The notes: a model not told the origin generated them from the sequence alone. A stretch of DNA of 10,252 nt from Methanobacteriota archaeon (GCA_030837265.1 JAUPKV010000494.1:1-10252), one strand, 5' to 3'. Positions 1-7,741 are shown, numbered from the stretch's first letter. A program made the numbers and translations.

Positions 1-24
1 AATTTGATCTTATTCAAGAAAAAA

Positions 25-43
25 TCTATTCATTATGAATAGA
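25..43. repeat. Perfect 19-bp palindrome, possible operator
   Basis: TCTATTCAT and ATGAATAGA are exact reverse complements around a single central T (9-1-9). The element lies about 210 bp upstream of the chelatase start in AT-rich DNA. Such symmetry would suit a dimeric regulator. It could also be the transcript-end hairpin of a gene left of the window, although no T-run follows it. That the symmetry exists is certain; its function is not known. Confidence 0.5.
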
Positions 44-87
44 AGATAAAAATAGGAATATTTATTAACCAATATCCCTCTGAATAA

Positions 88-96
88 GTTATAAAC
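88..96 (+). promoter_or_regulatory. Candidate TATA box for the chelatase gene
   Basis: GTTATAAAC resembles an archaeal TATA element. Initiation about 25 bp downstream would give a leader of roughly 135 nt before the chelatase ATG. A second AT-rich candidate, ATATTTATTA, lies at 58-67. The whole region is AT-rich, so the assignment is weak. Confidence 0.25.
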
Positions 97-154
97 TCAG
101 ATAACTATTGAACTTACATTTATTATTAACATTATTTCGTTGCAGGAGTATTTT

Positions 155-211
155 TTGAACTTCGATTTCCATAACCAATCTCGCGAAAACTTCCGGAGAA
201 ACAGAGAATAG
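155..211 (+). CDS. Possible 18-residue leader peptide
   Basis: A TTG codon at 155 sits 6 nt after GGAG (145-148). It opens an 18-codon frame rich in Arg and Asn that ends at TAG 209-211, 43 bp before the chelatase ATG. The spacing and location would suit a translated leader. The frame is so short and the start so weak that chance is the likelier explanation. No attenuator-like codon run is visible. Confidence 0.15.
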   Translation: MNFDFHNQSRENFRRNRE

Positions 212-254
212 GTCATGATAGTAAGAAAATGAACTCCTGATGGAGGTTCTGAAC

Positions 255-3200
255 ATGAAAATCGTTTCAATTACATGGAACTCATATATTCCTCTGATGT
301 ACAAAGCAGCCCAAAAACTTGGGCTCGAAGTTGAGGCTTTTTCTTCAAGAACTCTGGAGAACAATCCTGAAAAAATAGACGAGGCATTAACAGCATGCGA
401 AAATGCAGATCTTGTGCTCCTCTATCACACAAGTAATGCTTTTTGGGACGAACTGGATGCAAGAATTGAGGTCATAAAGAAAAAGATTCCTGTCGTATGT
501 ATGGGAAACGATCCTTATTGCTGGACCCTATCTTCGGTAAAGCCCGATATTGCCGCAAAAGCCTATCTCTATATTGCCTACAATGGTGAGGAAAATATTG
601 TCAATCTCCTGCAGTATGTCCAAAGAGAAATTTTCGGACTGGATCTGGCAGTCGAAGCTCCAAAAAAGGTAGCCTGGGAGGGATTGTACCATCCTGAAGC
701 AAAAAAGGATTACGAAAATATTGAAGAATATTTGAGATGGAAAATCCCAATCCCCGGAAAAACAGTAGGAATCCTGATATCAAGGACTACATGGATTAAT
801 AATGACCTTGAAATTGAAAATACCCTGATTGGAGCCCTGGAAAACAGAGGGTTGTCTGTAATCCCGGTTTTTTCCTATTCGCTAAAGGACGAAGAACTGG
901 GTACAAAGGGAATGAAAGAGGTCATCAGAGAATTCTTTATGAGAGACGGGAAACCGATCATTGATTGCCTGGTAAAACTCTCCCCTTTTTTTATTATGAG
1001 CAGCAAGGAAAGTATGGGCAATACAGGCTGTGCAGAACAGGGGACAGATCTTTTAAAGGAGCTGGATGTTCCGGTAATTCAGCCCATAGCTTCAAGCTAT
1101 ATGACCTTTGAGGAGTGGGAAAAGTCCAATGGGCTTACTAATGACATCGGCTGGAGCATCTCCCTGCCGGAGTTTGAGGGAGTGATCGAACCCATGCTTA
1201 TAGGAGCAGGGAGGCCAGCTGATAATTATGTTGAACATGCACCCATAAAAGAGCGCTGCCTCAAACTTGCAGCAAGGATAGATAAATGGCTCAGGCTAAG
1301 AAGCAAACCCGCCTCAGAAAAAAAAATAGCCTTAATCCTGCACAACAAGCCCTGTTCCAGTGTTGAAGGAGGAATTGGCCAGGCTGCACATCTGGATTCC
1401 CTTGAAAGTGTTGCTAATATCCTTCACCGCATGCATGAAGCAGGGTATAATGTGACCCCACCTGCCGACGGCAGAGAGTTAATTGATGTTATTCTAAGTA
1501 AAAAAGCAATCTCCGAATTTCGCTGGACAGCCGTTGAAGAGATTGTACGAAAAGGTGGAGCTCTGGCTCTTGTAACAAAGGAAGAATACGAGGAGTTTTT
1601 CAATACTTTAAGTCCCAAAGTCAGGCACCAGATGATTGAAGCCTGGGGAAACCCTCCGGGTGAGGAAATCAACGGCATACCGGCTGCTATGGTATATGAT
1701 AAAAAAATAGTTGTTACCGGTGTAGAATTTGGGAACGTTGTAGTCTGCGTACAGCCAAAACGCGGCTGTGCAGGCTCCAAATGTAACGGTCAGGTCTGCC
1801 GGATCCTGCACGACCCGGGCGTACCTCCGACTCATCAATACCTTGCAACTTACAGGTATCTGGAAGAGACCTTCGGAGCAGATGCAATTATACATGTAGG
1901 CACTCATGGGAACCTTGAATTTCTGCCCGGGAAAGGTGCGGGACTTTCAGGGGATTGTTACCCTGACATTGCAATCGGTACACTTCCTCATCTATATATC
2001 TACAATTCCGATAATCCTCCTGAAGGCACTATGGCTAAACGTAGAAGTCTTGCCTGCCTGATTGACCATATGCAGACGGTTATGGCTGCAGGAGGTTTAT
2101 ATGACGAACTTGAAGAGTTGGACAGACTGCTCGGAGAATATGAACAGGCAAAACACGACCGTGCAAGGGAACATGCCCTGAAACATCTTGTTCTTGATGA
2201 AATCAGGAAAACGAAACTGGATTCGGAAATCGGCCTTAAGCCGGATCATGATATTCCTTTCCCCGAGATTGTACGGAGAGCCCATGAAGCTCTGTCGCGA
2301 ATAAGGAATACGCAGATTCCGGAAGGTATGCATATCTTTGGTTCGGTGCCACAGGGAGAAAAGAGAATCGAATTCATTAATTCTATTTTGAGATACGAAG
2401 ATGCAGAACCCGGAAGTAAAAGCTCTGTCCGAAGATTGATTGCAGACACGCTCGGTTTCGAACTTAATGACCTTCTTTCCAGACAAGGAGAGGTATCAAG
2501 AGAAGGCGTGTCGAACGGCCAGATCCTGGAAGAGATAGACCGGATATCAAGAGAAATGATCCGGAGAATATTGGATTACAGTACTGAAGGGACTTCTCTC
2601 CATGATTTCATGAAGGATTTAACTGGAACCCGATTTATAACTCCACATCTTCAAAAATCGTCGGTAGACGAAGGCAAGTTTACTGAAGTCCGAAAACGTA
2701 TTCTTGACCTTGACTTCAGAATTGAAGCTTCAAAAGAGATCGAAGCCCTGCTGCACGGGCTTGAAGGAAGGTATATCCCACCAGGTCCTTCAGGGCTGAT
2801 CATGCGAGGCAGAGATGATGTACTGCCCACGGGCAGAAATTTTTATTCGCTCGATCCGCGCAGAGTACCGACAAAAGCAGCCTGGAGAGTAGGTAGAAAA
2901 CTGGCAGAAGTACTCATAGACAGATATATACAGGAAGAAGGCAGGATTCCCGAGAACGTGGCATTTTACTGGATGGCCAGCGATATTATGTGGTCAGACG
3001 GGGAATGCATGGCTCAAATCATGAATTTACTCGGGGTAGAACCTACCTGGAAAGAAAATGGGCAGCTATCGGGTTTTTCAGTAATTCCTCTGGAAATTCT
3101 TGGGAGGCCAAGAATCGATGTGACGATAAGGGCCAGTGGAATATTGAGGGATAATTTCCCCGGATGTATGGAAGTTATTGATGAAGCTGTACAGGTTGTT

Positions 3201-4109
3201 GCAGAACTTGATGAACCTGCAGAAATGAATTATCCCAGAAAACACTCTCAGGAAATGATCTCCCAGGGGAGCGATCATCGAGCGTCCACATTGCGTATTT
3301 TTTGTAGTAAACCCGGGACTTATTCGGCAGGTGTGCAACTTGCAATATATGCAAGTGCCTGGAAGGATGAAAAGAACCTGGCTGATATTTTTCTATACTG
3401 GAACGGGTTCGCTTACGGTAAAGGAGTTTATGGAGAAACGGCTCACACCCAGCTAGCTCACAACCTCAAGACTGTAGACGTCACATTTAATAAAGTCGTT
3501 AGTGACGAATACGATCTATTGGGCTGCTGCAGTTACTTTGGCACACACGGAGGTATGACCGCAGCAGCAAAACAGGCTTCCGGAAAAGATGTTAAAGCTT
3601 ATTATGGAGATACAAGAGAACCTTCGAATGTTGAGGTCCGAGGCCTGGCAGAGGAATTACGAAGAGTAGTACGCAGCAGGCTGCTTAATCCGAAATGGAT
3701 TGAAGGGATGAAGGAGCATGGATACAGAGGTGCAAGTGAAATCTCAAAAAGAGTAGGAACAGTTTACGGCTGGGAAGCCTCTACTCAGACTGTGGATGAC
3801 TGGATTTTTGACGAGATAACGAATACCTTTGTACTTGACAAAGATACGAGGGAATTCTTCGAAGAGAATAATCCTTATGCCCTTGAAGAGATCTCACGAA
3901 GGCTACTGGAAGCCGAGGCTAGAAAACTCTGGAAGCCCGATCCGGAACTGTTGGAAAAGCTAAAAGAGTCCTACCTTGAGATTGAAAGTTGGATGGAGGA
4001 TTTGGCCGGAGAAGGCGAGTTTCAGGGAGGAGCCATAGAGATTTTTTCATTTGACGAGCTTCCTGATTGGAACGCAAAAATGGAGGAAATCCGCAAGAAA
4101 ATCCACTGA
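255..4109 (+). CDS. cobN: CobN/Mg-chelatase H-family metal chelatase large subunit
   Basis: This 1284-residue protein matches the CobN/ChlH/BchH family, whose members bind a tetrapyrrole and insert Co or Mg with help from ChlI/ChlD-type AAA+ partners. The family core runs from about residue 490 to the C-terminus. It includes VQPKRG, LHDPG, H547-VGTH-G552 with E555 and FLPGKGAGLSG, then WSDGE, YGKGVYGETA and G1096-THGGM. The length fits CobN (about 1275 residues). The start is ATG 255, because GGAGGT at 242-247 lies 7 nt upstream; the in-frame ATG at 240 overlaps that site. Cysteines 505, 510 and 515 form a C-x4-C-x4-C cluster beside the QPKRG motif, and C1091-C1092 precede the GTHGG motif. 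No chelatase ATPase subunit is present in the window. Methanogens often carry several CobN homologues, so the metal and the tetrapyrrole (cobalamin precursor or other) cannot be assigned. The family call is secure; the symbol is by homology only. Confidence 0.93.
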   Translation: MKIVSITWNSYIPLMYKAAQKLGLEVEAFSSRTLENNPEKIDEALTACENADLVLLYHTSNAFWDELDARIEVIKKKIPVVCMGNDPYCWTLSSVKPDIAAKAYLYIAYNGEENIVNLLQYVQREIFGLDLAVEAPKKVAWEGLYHPEAKKDYENIEEYLRWKIPIPGKTVGILISRTTWINNDLEIENTLIGALENRGLSVIPVFSYSLKDEELGTKGMKEVIREFFMRDGKPIIDCLVKLSPFFIMSSKESMGNTGCAEQGTDLLKELDVPVIQPIASSYMTFEEWEKSNGLTNDIGWSISLPEFEGVIEPMLIGAGRPADNYVEHAPIKERCLKLAARIDKWLRLRSKPASEKKIALILHNKPCSSVEGGIGQAAHLDSLESVANILHRMHEAGYNVTPPADGRELIDVILSKKAISEFRWTAVEEIVRKGGALALVTKEEYEEFFNTLSPKVRHQMIEAWGNPPGEEINGIPAAMVYDKKIVVTGVEFGNVVVCVQPKRGCAGSKCNGQVCRILHDPGVPPTHQYLATYRYLEETFGADAIIHVGTHGNLEFLPGKGAGLSGDCYPDIAIGTLPHLYIYNSDNPPEGTMAKRRSLACLIDHMQTVMAAGGLYDELEELDRLLGEYEQAKHDRAREHALKHLVLDEIRKTKLDSEIGLKPDHDIPFPEIVRRAHEALSRIRNTQIPEGMHIFGSVPQGEKRIEFINSILRYEDAEPGSKSSVRRLIADTLGFELNDLLSRQGEVSREGVSNGQILEEIDRISREMIRRILDYSTEGTSLHDFMKDLTGTRFITPHLQKSSVDEGKFTEVRKRILDLDFRIEASKEIEALLHGLEGRYIPPGPSGLIMRGRDDVLPTGRNFYSLDPRRVPTKAAWRVGRKLAEVLIDRYIQEEGRIPENVAFYWMASDIMWSDGECMAQIMNLLGVEPTWKENGQLSGFSVIPLEILGRPRIDVTIRASGILRDNFPGCMEVIDEAVQVVAELDEPAEMNYPRKHSQEMISQGSDHRASTLRIFCSKPGTYSAGVQLAIYASAWKDEKNLADIFLYWNGFAYGKGVYGETAHTQLAHNLKTVDVTFNKVVSDEYDLLGCCSYFGTHGGMTAAAKQASGKDVKAYYGDTREPSNVEVRGLAEELRRVVRSRLLNPKWIEGMKEHGYRGASEISKRVGTVYGWEASTQTVDDWIFDEITNTFVLDKDTREFFEENNPYALEEISRRLLEAEARKLWKPDPELLEKLKESYLEIESWMEDLAGEGEFQGGAIEIFSFDELPDWNAKMEEIRKKIH

Positions 4110-4145
4110 AAATCGAAGGCGTTAAATCAGTTAAACTAAAAACCT

Positions 4146-4157
4146 ATTTTTCTTTTC
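4146..4157 (+). terminator. T-rich transcript end after the chelatase
   Basis: ATTTTTCTTTTC lies 37 bp after the chelatase stop. T-runs of this kind end transcripts in archaea without needing a hairpin. If it works, the downstream ABC genes need their own promoter in the remaining ~60 bp of spacer, which is AT-rich enough to hold one. Read-through is equally possible. Confidence 0.35.
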
Positions 4158-4216
4158 AGGCAGTTATTTATCTCTCAACCTTAATTTATCATTCTATTGA
4201 CTGTATGGAGATACCT

Positions 4217-4984
4217 GTGATAGAAACTAAGAAGTTATCCCGGTCTTTTGGAAACCTGGTTGCTGTTGACAATCTCGACCTCGATGTGGGAAACGAGATA
4301 TTTGGCCTCCTTGGCCCGAATGGGGCAGGTAAAAGTACGACCGTTATGATGCTTACAACTCTAATGAAACCCAGCAGCGGCACTGCAAAAGTCTGCGGGT
4401 ACGATATTGTAAAGGACTCAAAACTGGTTCGGTCTAAGATAAGTTATGTTCCCCAGGATATGGCTGTGGACAGAAAACTTACGGGAAGAGAGAACGTCCT
4501 GCTTTATGCAAAGCTCTATGGGGTTCCGAACAGGAACTCGAAAGTCGACGAGGTGATCGAAATGATGGGGCTATCAAGCCGTGCCGGCGATCTTGTCGCA
4601 ACATATTCGGGAGGAATGAGGCGGCGCCTTGAACTTGCTCAGGCCCTTGTACATGAACCTGAAGTACTTTTCCTGGATGAACCTACCCTTGGGCTGGACG
4701 TGAGCGGAAGACAAAAGATATGGGAACATATCAGTATGCTTAAAGCGGAAGGAATGACTATCTTCATGACTACTCATTACCTCGAAGAGGCGGAAAAATA
4801 TTGCACCAGGGTTGCAATTATTGATAAAGGAAAAATAGTGGTTGTAGGGTCTCCGGAGAATCTTACTAATTCCATAAGCGAAGAAGCTTCTCTTAACGAC
4901 GTATTTTTTGAAAATGTTAAAACCCCTGAAGAACAGGCAGGATTCAACTCAACTCAGTTCAGAAATCTTCTGAGGCGAAGATGA
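4217..4984 (+). CDS. ABC-2 exporter ATP-binding protein (DrrA/CcmA-like)
   Basis: This is the ATPase subunit of an ABC exporter; it would sit on the cytoplasmic face and power the permease encoded next. In 255-residue numbering the Walker A is G33-PNGAGKST, the Q-loop glutamine is Q80, and the ABC signature is S131-GGMRRRLE. The Walker B and D-loop are VLFLDEPTLGLD ending past E155, and the switch histidine is H187. The C-terminal tail has the SLNDVFFE motif usual in the DrrA-like branch. I place the start at GTG 4217, because GGAG at 4207-4210 lies 6 nt upstream and the protein then begins at the usual point (MIETKKLSRSFG). Longer in-frame starts at TTG 4067 or ATG 4205 lack a good binding site, and the longest would add a non-homologous extension overlapping the chelatase. 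The substrate is unknown; drugs, lipids and metal complexes are all known for this subfamily. Confidence 0.93.
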   Translation: MIETKKLSRSFGNLVAVDNLDLDVGNEIFGLLGPNGAGKSTTVMMLTTLMKPSSGTAKVCGYDIVKDSKLVRSKISYVPQDMAVDRKLTGRENVLLYAKLYGVPNRNSKVDEVIEMMGLSSRAGDLVATYSGGMRRRLELAQALVHEPEVLFLDEPTLGLDVSGRQKIWEHISMLKAEGMTIFMTTHYLEEAEKYCTRVAIIDKGKIVVVGSPENLTNSISEEASLNDVFFENVKTPEEQAGFNSTQFRNLLRRR

Positions 4985-5709
4985 TGAAAACAGTCTTCTA
5001 TTATTTTGAAAGGGATTTTGTAAAATGGCTTAGAGGAAGGGTAACTGTAGTCTCCTCACTCATAATGCCTGCAGCCTGGCTTGTGTTTGTCGGGCTTGCC
5101 CTTCCCACAAAGTTTACTGATAATTATCTTGCGTTTATTACACCTGGTATTCTTGTCATGACAACTCTTTTCTCCTCCTTGCAGGGCGGGACTCTTATGA
5201 TTTTTGATAAAATACTGGGATTTCTGAACAAATTCCTCGCGATGCCCTCTCCTAGAGAAAGCATGCTGTACGGAAAAATTCTTTTTATAAGTGTACGAGG
5301 TCTACTGCAGGCAACTGTGATTCTTTTGATAGCCACTTTGCTTGGAGTAAGGATCTGGAATCCTGTGAATATAATTCTAATTTATCTCACGCTTTTTCTG
5401 TTTTCGGTGTTTTTTTCTGCTCTTTCAACAATGATTGGTCTGTATTTAAGTGATCATGACAGTTATTCAGCTGTGAATAGCATGATAAGCATGCCTTTAT
5501 TTTTCACAAGCAGTGCACTTATGCCCTATGAGGTTATGCCGTCCTGGCTAAGGTTGATGGCCAGGCTCAATCCGGTCAGCTATGCAATTGACAGTACAAG
5601 AATGTTGTTTGAAGGGGGGACACCTATTTACGGGATAATTGGACTTGCTATTGGTGCCGGGATCATGGTACTGCTGGGAACTTACCAGTTCCGGAAAGCA
5701 GTTGTGTGA
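4981..5709 (+). CDS. ABC-2 type exporter permease (DrrB-like)
   Basis: This 242-residue integral membrane protein is the permease partner of the preceding ATPase. Its start overlaps that gene's stop in ATGATGA, and GAGG at 4972-4975 is the likely ribosome site, so the two are translationally coupled. About six hydrophobic segments can be drawn, near residues 20-40, 49-72, 98-122, 129-153, 164-181 and 213-235. The cytoplasmic N-terminus carries the basic FERDFVKWLRGR stretch. The conserved NPVSYAIDSTR motif before the last helix is typical of ABC-2 permeases. The size is right for a half-transporter that dimerises. ATG 4984 is an equally acceptable start. The transported molecule cannot be read from the sequence. 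Linkage to the chelatase raises, but does not show, export of a metal or tetrapyrrole compound. Confidence 0.9.
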   Translation: MMKTVFYYFERDFVKWLRGRVTVVSSLIMPAAWLVFVGLALPTKFTDNYLAFITPGILVMTTLFSSLQGGTLMIFDKILGFLNKFLAMPSPRESMLYGKILFISVRGLLQATVILLIATLLGVRIWNPVNIILIYLTLFLFSVFFSALSTMIGLYLSDHDSYSAVNSMISMPLFFTSSALMPYEVMPSWLRLMARLNPVSYAIDSTRMLFEGGTPIYGIIGLAIGAGIMVLLGTYQFRKAVV

Positions 5710-5786
5710 AGAAAAACCATTAAATTGATTTAGTTAAAATAATTTGTTACATTCAAAATGATTTTGACTAACGTTAACCAATAATC

Positions 5787-5792
5787 GAAGGG
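5787..5792 (+). promoter_or_regulatory. Ribosome binding site fixing the first paralog's start
   Basis: GAAGGG ends 8 nt before ATG 5801. The in-frame TTG at 5795 is only 2 nt away, so the ATG is preferred. The AT-rich TTAAAATAA at 5734-5742 is a possible promoter element for this gene. Confidence 0.5.
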
Positions 5793-5800
5793 CATTGTTT

Positions 5801-6874
5801 ATGAGTTCGGACGAAATTAATGAAGTCTCTGAAGATAAATACTCTTTATCCGACCTACTTTTGCCGGATACGCCAGCTGTAAAGGAAATAAAAAGCATTT
5901 ATGAAAGAGAATACGAGTACAGCATGTATCTGAGTGAAATTGAGTTTGTAATTGCCGAATATTACTATCATGAAAGTCGAAGTCTCAGAGACAAAGATGT
6001 AATCTCAATATTAAAAAATATTAAACAGAACCGTAACGAACCTGTTAGCTTCTTTAAGAAAGATCTTGAATTAAGCATTATGGAGAGCCTGATCGAGCCG
6101 CTTGAGGAGTACCCACTTACCGATCACGAGTTTACTCTTGTCATTGACTATGTTTTGTGGGTCATAGACAACAGGTCCTGGATTCCGGATAAACAGGCCT
6201 ATGTAAAATGGATCACATATGTACTGGGCTTTTTTTCAGAAGCAGAAGAGGGAAAATACGAAAGGGAGTTTAAAAAATCCGCTCGCAAGTTGGGTGTGTC
6301 CTCTGTCCAGGTTGACATGCTCCTTATGAAAAGAGATGCCGAGGATTTTTTTGAAAAAGGAGATTTTACTGAAGGCATTGCAGAGAAGGCCGAACTTTTA
6401 GATAAAGAAAGAACGGCAGATGACCTTGAAACAGGCTTCTTTTTAATGAGCGACGACGAAAGATTCGATTTCCTGATGAACAACGGCCCGGAATATATTG
6501 ACCTTATCCAGGATTATGTTTCTGACCTCATGATCAAAGGAAATTTTGGGAAAATCCAGGAATTTTACAAAAAGTTTATCGAAAAGTACGAAGATTTCTT
6601 CCCCCTGCAATTCATTATGGGAGCTGCTTATATCGACAAGGACCCCGCGCTTGCAAATTCCTATTTTGAAGCAGCTGTAAAAAATGCCGAAAAGTCCGAA
6701 GTAATCCCGGACGAAATGAAAAAAGTCCTGAGAGCAGATATCGATCAACTAACACAACTCTTAACTGAAGAATCAAATGAAGAATCGGCCGAGAAATCCG
6801 AACCAAAAACCGGTAAAGGCATAAAAGGCAAAAAGAAATCCAAAACTGTGAAAAAGACTTCAAAAAAGTACTGA
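5801..6874 (+). CDS. Paralog 1: acidic helical protein with TPR-like end, unknown function
   Basis: I do not recognise a named function for this 357-residue protein. It is mostly charged and helical, with no signal peptide or membrane segment, so it should be cytoplasmic. Three parts are visible. The N-terminal region carries a SLSDLLLPDTP motif. The central core runs LTDHEFTLV...W127-IPDKQAYVKW and is the most conserved part across the family. The C-terminal helical pair at about 250-305 (KIQEFYKKFIEKYEDFF, then YIDKDPALANSYFEAA) has tetratricopeptide-like Ala/Gly/Tyr spacing. The last ~25 residues are lysine-rich (GKGIKGKKKSK and onward), suggesting contact with nucleic acid or another acidic partner. 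By eye it is about 60-65% identical to the paralog at 7755-8747. The gene has its own 90-bp leader after the ABC pair, and the 127-bp direct repeat begins 24 bp after its stop. Confidence 0.88.
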   Translation: MSSDEINEVSEDKYSLSDLLLPDTPAVKEIKSIYEREYEYSMYLSEIEFVIAEYYYHESRSLRDKDVISILKNIKQNRNEPVSFFKKDLELSIMESLIEPLEEYPLTDHEFTLVIDYVLWVIDNRSWIPDKQAYVKWITYVLGFFSEAEEGKYEREFKKSARKLGVSSVQVDMLLMKRDAEDFFEKGDFTEGIAEKAELLDKERTADDLETGFFLMSDDERFDFLMNNGPEYIDLIQDYVSDLMIKGNFGKIQEFYKKFIEKYEDFFPLQFIMGAAYIDKDPALANSYFEAAVKNAEKSEVIPDEMKKVLRADIDQLTQLLTEESNEESAEKSEPKTGKGIKGKKKSKTVKKTSKKY

Positions 6875-6897
6875 GATGAAGGCCTATACTTCAAAAA

Positions 6898-7024
6898 GGC
6901 CGGACAGAGCAGATTTAGTGAATCAAAAAAGGAAACCGTATTAGCTTTCTTTAACGTGTCTTGTCACGCTTGACGCAGGAGAGCGGTCTTTACATGAAAT
7001 TTAAAAAATTCTATTTTTTATCCA
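6898..7024 (+). repeat. 127-bp direct repeat, copy 1 (candidate structured RNA)
   Basis: This copy matches 10126-10252 at 125 of 127 positions without gaps. The differences are A6925 versus C and A6953 versus T. Possible stems are GATT/AATC (6912-6915 with 6921-6924), GCTTTCTT/AGGAGAGC (6944-6951 with 6977-6984, two G-U pairs), and inside it CGTG/CACG (6955-6958 with 6965-6968) or alternatively GTCA/TGAC (6963-6966 with 6971-6974). It closes with TAAAAAA/TTTTTTA around 5 nt, whose right arm holds T6. Both mismatches fall in unpaired positions of this drawing. The true right end is unknown because copy 2 is cut by the window. On the + strand it could be the 3' UTR of paralog 1 or an independent RNA. 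Confidence 0.9.
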
Positions 7025-7141
7025 GGGTCGAAGATGTGTTATTTCAATTTTGACTCACTAAAACTTAAAACAAGTAATTTTATAACAGTTAATAGATTAT
7101 CAACAGATTATCCTAACTCATCATTTTAATGTTGGTCCCTC

Positions 7142-7552
7142 ATGGCAAAAAATACAGCCGGTTCAAACGGCGTGAACTTAGGTTTTGAAGAAATCGAAGA
7201 GGACGATGAGGAATTTGAAGAAAAAATGGAGCGTCTGACAGCTGAACTATCGGAGCAGTTCATTATTATGAAAATGACCGAAAAATAGAGGATAAAGATG
7301 TCGCACTGACACTTAAGAATATCATGTTGAACTATGAATTGGATATCTCTTTCTTTATCAAGGACATTGAAGTACAGATTATTAATTATTTGATCTGTCC
7401 AATAGTGGAAAAACCGATTACACATCACGAATTCCGACTGGTAATTGACTATGTCTTATGGGCAATTGGGAATCGGGCCTGGATGGTGGGAATTCAAATC
7501 ATTACCTGATCGGCCAGAAGAAGAAGTGAGTAATTTAAAGTTGAGGTTTTGA
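7142..7552 (+). pseudogene. Decayed copy of the paralog family
   Basis: The region reads as a family member broken across frames. An ATG at 7142 opens 48 codons of very acidic sequence that stops at TAG 7286-7288. From about 7261 the next frame carries clear family homology: DRKIEDKDV, then KPITHHEFRLVIDYVLWAIGNRAW, stopping at TGA 7507-7509. A third frame (7496-7552) gives PEEEVSNLKL, which can be laid against the family's SLVASKLGL region. The QAY-x-KW core is lost, about 20 residues are missing there, and the C-terminal TPR-like half is absent. Over 'aaaatagaggataaagatgtc' it is nearly base-identical to the paralog at 8816, pointing to that gene as its closest relative. The N-terminal 40 residues do not match the family and may come from elsewhere. 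A TATA-like ATTTTATAAC lies near 7076-7085, so some transcription is possible. Confidence 0.8.
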
Positions 7553-7553
7553 C

Positions 7554-7619
7554 GAAATTGATCCTAATACACCAAAAGAATATAACGTCACAAAACAGAT
7601 GCTACTATGGAGCTTTTAG
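7554..7619 (+). pseudogene. Possible remnant of a family N-terminus
   Basis: One frame reads EIDPNTPKEYNVTKQ before running to TAG 7617-7619. It resembles the family's L-x2-DTPE-x-KE N-terminal motif and lies just after the broken copy. It may be a trace of a further deleted paralog. The match is short and could be chance. The rest of 7620-7692 shows nothing beyond AT-rich spacer. Confidence 0.25.
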
Positions 7620-7692
7620 TCATATATCAGTGATCTTAGCCTGTCCTCTAAAAACCCACTAACCGCATCAAACTGATTCGTATTTATCCAAC

Positions 7693-7710
7693 TTAATTAT
7701 TCGTAATTAA
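7693..7710 (+). promoter_or_regulatory. Palindrome with TTCG centre before paralog 2
   Basis: TTAATTA and TAATTAA are perfect inverted arms around TTCG, about 45 bp before the TTG start at 7755. In DNA it could be an operator or core-promoter region. In RNA it would be a weak A-U stem with a UUCG loop just ahead of the ribosome site. Its AT-only arms make chance plausible. Confidence 0.3.
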
Positions 7711-7741
7711 TAAAATTACCAATTGGAATGAATCAAAAACT

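Noticed and set aside
2097..2486. 129-codon minus-strand frame inside the chelatase gene
   Set aside because: It lies fully within a strongly conserved coding region on the other strand, and its translation has no recognisable domain.
4067..4216. N-terminal extension of the ABC ATPase from TTG 4067 or ATG 4205
   Set aside because: The extension overlaps the chelatase gene, has no family homology or ribosome site, and GTG 4217 has a well-spaced GGAG.
5761..5785. TAACGTTA palindrome before paralog 1 as an operator
   Set aside because: An 8-bp palindrome is common by chance in AT-rich DNA, and no second copy is seen before the other paralogs.
6994..7053. 19-codon ORF beginning with ATG inside repeat copy 1 (MKFKKFYFLSRV...)
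   Set aside because: It runs out of the repeat into unique DNA, the GGAG is too far from the ATG, and its codons are dictated by the A/T hairpin. Copy 2 cannot be followed past the window end.
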